Assembly: GCA_002418895.1 (NCBI GenBank)
Contig: DIFA01000023.1
Location: 1 to 27,919 of the forward strand
Direction: 5' to 3'
Source of the DNA: Dehalococcoidia bacterium UBA5760
GTDB lineage: Bacteria > Chloroflexota > Dehalococcoidia > Dehalococcoidales > UBA5760
DNA length: 27,919 nt
How positions within the stretch are numbered: position 1 is the first letter of the stretch; every line of letters begins with the position of its first letter. Both the position numbers and the translations under genes were made by a program. The notes beneath the pieces were generated by a model. The model was not told the origin of the DNA. It saw only the letters and a program-made list of their open reading frames with translations, and made no database searches. This document shows, piece by piece, positions 22,644 to 27,919 of the stretch.

Positions 22644-23818
22644 TGACACAAAGGGTAGGTATAGAGGTCTCACGGGCTGTCGCCATCGCTGCCAAGCTGG
22701 CCAATGTTGATGTTGTCGCGGCCTATCCCATTACCCCGCAGACCCACATTGTGGAAGACCTGTCTGAGATGGTAGCCAGCGGTGAGCTGGATGCGTCCTA
22801 TATCCCGGTTGAATCGGAACACTCGGCAATGAGTTCCTGTCTCGGCTCAGTAGCAGTCGGGGCGAGAACCTTTACCGCTACCTCCAGCCAGGGGATGGAA
22901 TTGATGCACGAAGTGCTCTACGTTGCCTCGGGAATGCGATTGCCCGTCGTTATGGCGGTGGCCAATCGTGCCCTTTCGGCGCCGATAAGCATCTGGGGTG
23001 ACCACTCCGATGTGATGTCCGTTCGCGATACCGGCTGGATCCAGATCTTTGTCACCAACGGGCAGGAGGCCTTTGATAACATACTCTGTGCCTTCCGTAT
23101 CGGTGAAGACCGCAGGGCACTGCTTCCGGTCATGATACACCTGGACGGGTTTCAACTGACCCATGTCATTGAGCCGATATATCTTGAAGAGCAGGGTGAT
23201 GTTGACAGGTTCTTGCCCCGGTTTGAGTATCCCCTGCCCCTGGATCCGGACAAACCGGTAACGATGGGGGCTTTCGGGCCGCCGGATATCTACACCGAGG
23301 TGAAAAAAGCACAGGATGTAGTCCTGACATCGTCTAAAGAGGTGATTCTGGAAGCCTGGAAGGAATTCGGTGATATCTTCGGGCGCTACTACTCCCCGAT
23401 TCAGTGCTACCGTTGCGAAGGGGCCAAGGTGCTGCTGATGACTATGGGCAGCTTTAGCGAGACCGCCATGAGTGCGGTAGATGCTATGCGTGATGATGGT
23501 CACGCGGTGGGGTTGCTGAATCTCAGGCTATGGCGGCCGTTCCCCTTTGCTGAAATCCGCCAGGCGGTTAAGGATGCCGATGTTCTTGTCGTGTTCGATA
23601 GGGCGCTTTCCTTCGGCGGGCCCGGTGGACCGGTCTGCTCCGAGGTCAGATCGGCCCTGTATAGCCTGGACAAGAGGCCCAAGGTAGTTGGTTTTGTCGG
23701 CGGTTTGGGGGGCAGAGTGGTCTCGATAGCAGGGTTTAGAGAGATAATCGAGCGTGGGACCAGGATTGCCAGTGAAGGAACCGAACAGGAGTTTGAAATG
23801 TTTGGGGTGAGGGAATAA
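22643..23818 (+). CDS. porA: Pyruvate/2-oxoacid:ferredoxin oxidoreductase, alpha subunit
   Basis: A 391-aa subunit containing the pyrimidine-side thiamine pyrophosphate half-site and a transketolase C-terminal-like domain. Early motifs AAYPITPQTHIVEDLSEM and IPVESEHSAMSS (with the conserved glutamate) and TFTATSSQGMELMHE are diagnostic. The C-terminal part (LLNLRLWRPFP, VVFDRALSFGGPGGP) is also typical. I choose the ATG at 22643, directly behind GAGGAGGAG; a GTG one codon earlier is possible. The stop TAA overlaps the beta start by one base (TAATG). Confidence 0.94.
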   Translation: MTQRVGIEVSRAVAIAAKLANVDVVAAYPITPQTHIVEDLSEMVASGELDASYIPVESEHSAMSSCLGSVAVGARTFTATSSQGMELMHEVLYVASGMRLPVVMAVANRALSAPISIWGDHSDVMSVRDTGWIQIFVTNGQEAFDNILCAFRIGEDRRALLPVMIHLDGFQLTHVIEPIYLEEQGDVDRFLPRFEYPLPLDPDKPVTMGAFGPPDIYTEVKKAQDVVLTSSKEVILEAWKEFGDIFGRYYSPIQCYRCEGAKVLLMTMGSFSETAMSAVDAMRDDGHAVGLLNLRLWRPFPFAEIRQAVKDADVLVVFDRALSFGGPGGPVCSEVRSALYSLDKRPKVVGFVGGLGGRVVSIAGFREIIERGTRIASEGTEQEFEMFGVRE

Positions 23819-24759
23819 TGGAGAAATACGCTGTTTTTGTTCCCAAGTTAATCAAGAAGAAGGAAAACTTTGCTCCCGGGCACCGTGCCTGTGTCGGCTG
23901 TGCTGAAGCACTGGCGGTAAGGCAGACCTTCAAGGCGCTGGGCCGTGATGTTATTGTAGTTAACGCCACCGGCTGTATGGAAGTGGTGGCAACACCTTTG
24001 CCTCATACCTCCTGGTGTCTGCCCTGGATTCATACCCTCTTTGAGAATGCTGCTGCCGTGGCTTCGGGCGTAGATTCCGGCTTAAAGGCCTTGGTAAGAA
24101 AGGGCAGACGCCCGGATAGAAAGATAAGCGTGGTAGCTATCGGTGGTGATGGCGCTACCAGTGACATCGGTCTTCAGGCAATCTCGGGTGCTCTGGAGAG
24201 ATGGCAAGATTTTCTCTATGTCTGCTTTGATAACGAAGCCTATATGAATACCGGTATACAGAGGTCTTCAGCCACCCCCTACGGGGCCTCGACGACTACT
24301 GCTCCGGCCGGTAAAAAGAGCATCGGGCAGGTTACCTGGAAAAAGGATATGCCCGGCATTGCTGCTGCCCATAATATCCCCTATGTTGCCACCGCCTGTC
24401 CCAGTTATCCCTTCGATCTAATGGATAAGGTGAGAAAGGGAGCGCTTACCCCCGGCCCGGCTTATATCCATGTTCTATCGGTGTGCCCTACCGGTTGGAG
24501 GTGTGCTCCGGAGTTAGCCATTAAGGTAGGCCGTCTGGCGGTAGAAACGGGGGTATTTCCCCTCTACGAGGTTGAGAACGGCCGCTACAAATTAACCATA
24601 GATGTACCTCAACTGAGGCCGGTTCAGGACTATCTGAAGCTGCAGGGGAGGTTCCGCCATCTGTCCGAGGAAACCGTGAAGGAGATTCAGGACAGGGTTA
24701 GTAAGGACTATGCCAAGCTCAAGGAGAAGATAGAATGCATGCAGAAGCAGGACAGATAG
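23818..24759 (+). CDS. porB: Pyruvate/2-oxoacid:ferredoxin oxidoreductase, beta (TPP-binding) subunit
   Basis: A 313-aa subunit that binds thiamine diphosphate through GGDGATSDIG (GDG at 110-112) and Asn139 in CFDNEAYMNTG. It ligates a proximal [4Fe-4S] with Cys25, Cys28 (HRACVGCAEA), Cys53 (NATGCMEV) and Cys223 (VCPTGWRC). The YMNTGIQRSSATPYGA segment is characteristic of pyruvate-type enzymes, so pyruvate is the best guess for substrate; other 2-oxoacids cannot be excluded. The 3' end overlaps the NuoE-like gene by 25 bases, which ties the oxidoreductase to the diaphorase genes in one transcript. Confidence 0.94.
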   Translation: MEKYAVFVPKLIKKKENFAPGHRACVGCAEALAVRQTFKALGRDVIVVNATGCMEVVATPLPHTSWCLPWIHTLFENAAAVASGVDSGLKALVRKGRRPDRKISVVAIGGDGATSDIGLQAISGALERWQDFLYVCFDNEAYMNTGIQRSSATPYGASTTTAPAGKKSIGQVTWKKDMPGIAAAHNIPYVATACPSYPFDLMDKVRKGALTPGPAYIHVLSVCPTGWRCAPELAIKVGRLAVETGVFPLYEVENGRYKLTIDVPQLRPVQDYLKLQGRFRHLSEETVKEIQDRVSKDYAKLKEKIECMQKQDR

Positions 24760-25205
24760 CAAAGAAGGTAGGGGCAATACTGGATAAATATCAGCACGAT
24801 AAGGGTATGCTGGTATCTATTCTACAGGATATTCAGGAAGAGTATAATTATCTGCCCAGGGAGTCTCTCGAGTATGTCAGCAAGACTCTGGATGTCCCGT
24901 TCAGTCAGCTCTACAGTATCGCCACCTTTTTCAAGGCCCTGCGCTTAACGCCCAGGGGACGCCACCTGATTAATGTCTGTCTGGGTACCGCCTGCCATGT
25001 CCGCGGAGCGGTCAAGGTTCTGGAGACCATAGAGCGTGAGCTGGGCGTTAAGTCCGGCGGCACTACCGATGGTCTTGAGTTCACTCTGGAGACAGTCAAC
25101 TGTGTCGGGGCCTGTGCTCTGGGACCGGTGGTAATTGTCGATGGGGACTACCACGGTCAGATGAAGACGGAAAAGGTCAAAGATATGATTAAGCAATATT
25201 CTTGA
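24735..25205 (+). CDS. NuoE/HydC/HndA-like [2Fe-2S] thioredoxin-fold subunit
   Basis: A 156-aa subunit with an N-terminal helical segment (VSILQDIQEEYNYLPRESLE) and a thioredoxin-like domain holding a [2Fe-2S] cluster with Cys82, Cys87, Cys123 and Cys127 (CLGTAC and CVGAC). This equals complex I NuoE and the small subunit (HydC, HndA, BfuC) of bifurcating hydrogenases. The ATG at 24735 lies inside the end of the beta-subunit gene and follows AAGGAG by eight bases. It precedes the flavin subunit as in all such modules. Confidence 0.93.
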   Translation: MHAEAGQIAKKVGAILDKYQHDKGMLVSILQDIQEEYNYLPRESLEYVSKTLDVPFSQLYSIATFFKALRLTPRGRHLINVCLGTACHVRGAVKVLETIERELGVKSGGTTDGLEFTLETVNCVGACALGPVVIVDGDYHGQMKTEKVKDMIKQYS

Positions 25206-25222
25206 TGAGAAAGGGGTAGCTA

Positions 25223-27085
25223 TTGGAAAGGTTAAGCTCTCCTGCAGAACTAGAAAAGGTAAGAAAATCGATAGTCAGCAAACGGGATGCCAAGAAGCCC
25301 TGTATTACGGTATGCAGCGGGACCGGTTGTCATGCCTTTGGCTGTGAAAAGGTATCCACAGCTTTCCAGAATGAGATTAAACGGCTCGGGCTTGAGGAGA
25401 AGGTGGATGTCAGGACTACCGGCTGTCACGGCTTCTGTGAAAGGGGTCCGCTGGTGGTTATCCGTCCCAGGGATATTTTCTATCAGCGGGTAAGCGCCGA
25501 CGATGCTGCCGAGATAATCTCGGAGACGGTGCTCAAAAACAACGTCATCGACAGGCTTCTCTACGCTGATCCTAACACCGGCAAGAAGGTAGTCCACGAG
25601 CATGAAGTACCGTTTTATGCCGGCCAGAAGAGATTTGTTTTCGGTAATAACGGTTATATCGATCCTTCCTCAATCGATGACTATCTGGCGGTAGGCGGTT
25701 ATGCCGCTCTGGGTAAAGTGCTGTCCGGGATTAAGCCCGAGGCAGTCATCGAGGAAATAAAGAAGTCGGGTTTAAGGGGTCGTGGCGGCGGCGGCTTTCC
25801 TACCGGTATTAAGTGGGAATCCTGCCGTAATGCCCCCTCTGAGGACAGCGTTCGCTATATCATTTGCAACGCCGATGAAGGCGACCCCGGTGCCTATATG
25901 GACAGGAGTCTGCTGGAGGGTAATCCGCACAGTGTCCTGGAAGGAATGTTAATCGGGGCTTATGCCATAGGCGGCCATGAGGGCTATGTCTATGTGCGCC
26001 ACGAGTACCCGCTGGCGGTGAAGAATGTCAGGTTGGCCATCAAGCAGGCTGAAGAGTACGGATTGCTCGGTAAGAATATCCTCGGCTCCGGCTTTGACTT
26101 CAGCATCAGGATAAACCGGGGCGGCGGCGCTTTTATCTGCGGCGAGTCTTCGGCACTGATGGCTTCACTGGAGGGCAAGGTAGGGGAACCCCGTGCGAAG
26201 TATATCCATACTGTCGAAAAGGGTCTATGGGAAAAACCCACCACGCTTAACAATGTTGAGACCTGGGCGAACGTCCCCCTGATAATCAATCAGGGTGCCG
26301 ACTGGTATACCAAAACGGGTACCGCTAATAGCAAGGGTACCAAGATCTTCTCTCTGGTGGGTAAGGTCAACAATACCGGTCTGGTAGAGGTCCCGATGGG
26401 AATAACGCTTAAGGAAATCATTTATGATATCGGCGGCGGTATTCCCGGAGGTAAAAAGTTCAAGGCGGTGCAGACCGGCGGTCCTTCCGGGGGGGTTATT
26501 CCGGACAGCTTGATCAATTTGCCGGTCGATTTCGACGAGCTGACCAAGTCCGGTTCGATGATGGGCTCCGGCGGTATGATTGTAATGGATGAGGACAACT
26601 GCATGGTGGATATCGCCAAGTACTTTATCGGTTTTCTCGAAGGAGAGTCCTGTGGTAAGTGTGTCCCCTGTCGTGAGGGTTTAAAGAGAATGCGGGAGAT
26701 ACTGGATGGTATCAGCGAGGGCAGGGGCAAGGAAGGCGACATCGAGCTGCTGGAGCGTCTCTCCACGACACTGACCGATGGTGCTCTCTGTGCCCTGGGT
26801 TCGACAGCGCCCAATCCGGTCTTGAGTACCATCCGTTATTTCCGGGACGAGTATGAAGCGCATATTAAGGAGAAGAGGTGTCCCGCTGGTGTCTGTAAGG
26901 AGCTGATTACCTATCAGATTATCAAGGAAAAGTGCCCGGGATGCGGGCTCTGCATCAAGTCCTGCCCGTCGGAGGCGATAACCTCCGGGGGTAAGAAGCA
27001 GCCGGTTATTTTGGACCAGGAAAAATGCATCAAGTGCGGGGCCTGCTATGATGTCTGTAAGCTTGGCGCCGTAAAAGTAAGTTGA
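25223..27085 (+). CDS. NuoF/HydB-like NAD(P)H-FMN subunit with extra Fe-S domains
   Basis: A 620-aa flavoprotein with the full multidomain layout of HydB/HndC/BfuB. The N-terminal thioredoxin-like [2Fe-2S] domain has Cys31, 36, 68 and 72. The FMN/NAD(H) domain begins near residue 183 (GLRGRGGGGFPTG, then NADEGDPGAYMDR). An SLBB segment follows. The NuoF [4Fe-4S] site is Cys477, 480, 483 (ESCGKCVPCREG) and Cys523. The C-terminal ferredoxin domain has two further [4Fe-4S] sites (Cys571/574/577/581 and Cys602/605/608/612). The extra N- and C-terminal clusters separate it from plain complex I NuoF. It starts with TTG at 25223 behind AAGGGG. A role in passing electrons between NAD(H) and ferredoxin is likely; bifurcation itself is inferred. 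Confidence 0.93.
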   Translation: MERLSSPAELEKVRKSIVSKRDAKKPCITVCSGTGCHAFGCEKVSTAFQNEIKRLGLEEKVDVRTTGCHGFCERGPLVVIRPRDIFYQRVSADDAAEIISETVLKNNVIDRLLYADPNTGKKVVHEHEVPFYAGQKRFVFGNNGYIDPSSIDDYLAVGGYAALGKVLSGIKPEAVIEEIKKSGLRGRGGGGFPTGIKWESCRNAPSEDSVRYIICNADEGDPGAYMDRSLLEGNPHSVLEGMLIGAYAIGGHEGYVYVRHEYPLAVKNVRLAIKQAEEYGLLGKNILGSGFDFSIRINRGGGAFICGESSALMASLEGKVGEPRAKYIHTVEKGLWEKPTTLNNVETWANVPLIINQGADWYTKTGTANSKGTKIFSLVGKVNNTGLVEVPMGITLKEIIYDIGGGIPGGKKFKAVQTGGPSGGVIPDSLINLPVDFDELTKSGSMMGSGGMIVMDEDNCMVDIAKYFIGFLEGESCGKCVPCREGLKRMREILDGISEGRGKEGDIELLERLSTTLTDGALCALGSTAPNPVLSTIRYFRDEYEAHIKEKRCPAGVCKELITYQIIKEKCPGCGLCIKSCPSEAITSGGKKQPVILDQEKCIKCGACYDVCKLGAVKVS

Positions 27086-27099
27086 AGGTGTGATAGAGG

Positions 27100-27825
27100 A
27101 TGGTAAAACTGACTATTGACGGACGGGAATTTCAGGCGGAAGAGGAAAAGACAATACTTGAAGTAGCTAGTGAGAACGGCATCCACATCCCGACCCTGTG
27201 TTACCATGAAGAAGTATCCCCTTATGGCGCCTGCCGTCTCTGTATGGTTGAAGTGACCCGCAAGGGGCGGAAGAGGCTGGTAGCTTCCTGTCTCTATCCG
27301 GTGGCGGAGGGTCTTGTCGTCAGGACCGAAACACCGGAGGTAAATAACATCCGCCGCACGGTGATCGAGCTGCTGCTGGCCAGGTGCCCCGACTCAGAGG
27401 TGGTACAGGAAATGGCCCATGATCTGGGCGTCGATAAACCGATCTTCAGCCTGGAGGAGGACAACCACAAGTGCATTCTCTGTGCCTTATGCACCAGGGT
27501 GTGTCAGGAGGTGGTGGGGGTATCGGCGATAACCCTGGTCAACCGCGGGGTCGACCGGCAGATGGCTACCCCCTTCTACGACTTCTCTGAGGTGTGCATC
27601 GGGTGCGGTTCTTGCTCTTTCGTATGCCCTACCCGGGCGATCAGTTTCGAGGATGTTGGCGATACTCGGGTGCTCACTATGCCTCACGTGACCATGGAGT
27701 TCAAGCTCAAGAAGTGTAGCAAGTGCGGCAAGTACTGGGCTCCCGAGAGACAGTTGGAGTATATCGCTAAGACAGCCGGGATCGCTCCGGAGGCATTTGA
27801 TATCTGCCCGGACTGCCGGGACTGA
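27100..27825 (+). CDS. Short NuoG/HoxU-like iron-sulfur protein with C-terminal CxxC...CxxC module
   Basis: A 241-aa protein with three parts. Residues 1-75 form a plant-type [2Fe-2S] ferredoxin domain (Cys34, 45, 48, 64; CYHEEVSPYGACRLCMVEV). Residues 120-180 hold two [4Fe-4S] sites (Cys125/128/131/135 and Cys166/169/172/176). Residues 203-241 carry a rubredoxin- or zinc-ribbon-like pair, Cys206/209 and Cys236/239. The His/Cys-ligated cluster that normally sits between the first two parts in NuoG, HoxU and HydA is missing: only Cys96 and His107 remain there. No hydrogenase, formate dehydrogenase or other catalytic domain follows. It probably completes the electron-transfer module with the two upstream genes. 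The ATG at 27100 is 14 bases after their stop. Confidence 0.88.
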   Translation: MVKLTIDGREFQAEEEKTILEVASENGIHIPTLCYHEEVSPYGACRLCMVEVTRKGRKRLVASCLYPVAEGLVVRTETPEVNNIRRTVIELLLARCPDSEVVQEMAHDLGVDKPIFSLEEDNHKCILCALCTRVCQEVVGVSAITLVNRGVDRQMATPFYDFSEVCIGCGSCSFVCPTRAISFEDVGDTRVLTMPHVTMEFKLKKCSKCGKYWAPERQLEYIAKTAGIAPEAFDICPDCRD

Positions 27826-27850
27826 AGACCTGTGTGGCCGGCACGCCCGC

Positions 27851-27879
27851 TTGACCCTGAGCAGGTGGTCTGCTATATT
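27851..27879 (+). promoter_or_regulatory. Promoter for the tRNA at the window edge
   Basis: TTGACC, 17-bp spacer, TATATT: five of six matches in each box. The tRNA begins 13 bases after the -10, as is common for stable RNAs. Confidence 0.65.
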
Positions 27880-27891
27880 TGTTCCCGATAG

Positions 27892-27919
27892 CGGGGTGTA
27901 GCGCAGTCGGCTAGCGCGC
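27892..27919 (+). tRNA. 5' part of a tRNA, probably tRNA-Pro (cut by window end)
   Basis: The 28 visible bases read CGGGGTG, T8, A9, D stem GCGC, loop AGTCGGCTA, D stem GCGC. A 5' CGGGGTGTAGCGCAG is typical of bacterial tRNA-Pro. The anticodon lies outside the window, so identity is inferred. Confidence 0.6.

Noticed and set aside
22847..23503. Minus-strand open frame of 218 codons within porA
   Set aside because: It is antisense to conserved porA coding sequence, without a ribosome binding site or recognisable product.

Overview
The window is a dense bacterial chromosome segment of housekeeping and energy genes, with no mobile element, CRISPR array or prophage that I can see. The genes point to a strict anaerobe: an oxygen-sensitive ferredoxin-dependent 2-oxoacid oxidoreductase, a flavin/iron-sulfur diaphorase module and a V-type ATPase, with no respiratory oxidase. 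The gene content and protein style (trigger factor next to ClpP, dprA-topA-xer-pepQ-efp order, V-ATPase in a bacterium) suggest Chloroflexota, probably Dehalococcoidia. That placement is an inference from memory of such genomes, not from a search.

Layout. (1) 1-3072, plus strand: the 3' part of aspS, then tig and clpP, each joined to the next by an ATGA overlap. (2) 3138-10400, minus strand: a tightly packed operon read dprA, topA, an unrecognised 271-aa gene, a Xer-type recombinase, an M24 aminopeptidase, efp and a PHP-domain phosphoesterase. A good sigma-70-like promoter lies ahead of dprA. (3) 10768-10983, minus strand: tRNA-Ser(CGA) then tRNA-Ser(GGA), behind their own promoter. (4) 11131-12141, plus strand: a sodium/calcium exchanger-family protein. 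(5) 12145-21545, plus strand: a complete V/A-type ATPase operon in the order H(G)-I-K-E-C-F-A-B-D, the order of the Enterococcus hirae ntp operon. It follows a strong promoter and a structured leader of about 215 nt, and ends with a gene resembling the archaeal UPF0216/DUF61 family. (6) 21674-27825, plus strand: tRNA-Arg(CCG), then the four subunits of a pyruvate-type ferredoxin oxidoreductase (gamma-delta-alpha-beta), then NuoE-like, NuoF/HydB-like and short NuoG/HoxU-like proteins. (7) 27851-27919: a promoter and the first 28 nt of a probable tRNA-Pro, cut by the window edge.

How they fit together. The oxidoreductase would yield reduced ferredoxin and acyl-CoA from a 2-oxoacid. The three proteins encoded directly after it look like an NAD(P)-dependent flavin module of the electron-bifurcating HydABC/Bfu type without a hydrogenase subunit, which could move electrons between ferredoxin and NAD(H). 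The ATPase K subunit carries all five Na+-ligand positions known from E. hirae NtpK, so the ATPase is probably Na+-translocating, and the exchanger next to it would fit a sodium economy. The most interesting items are the Na+ signature, the structured ATPase leader, the archaeal-type DUF61 gene, the oxidoreductase-linked diaphorase with its unusual third subunit, and an atypical EF-P modification loop.
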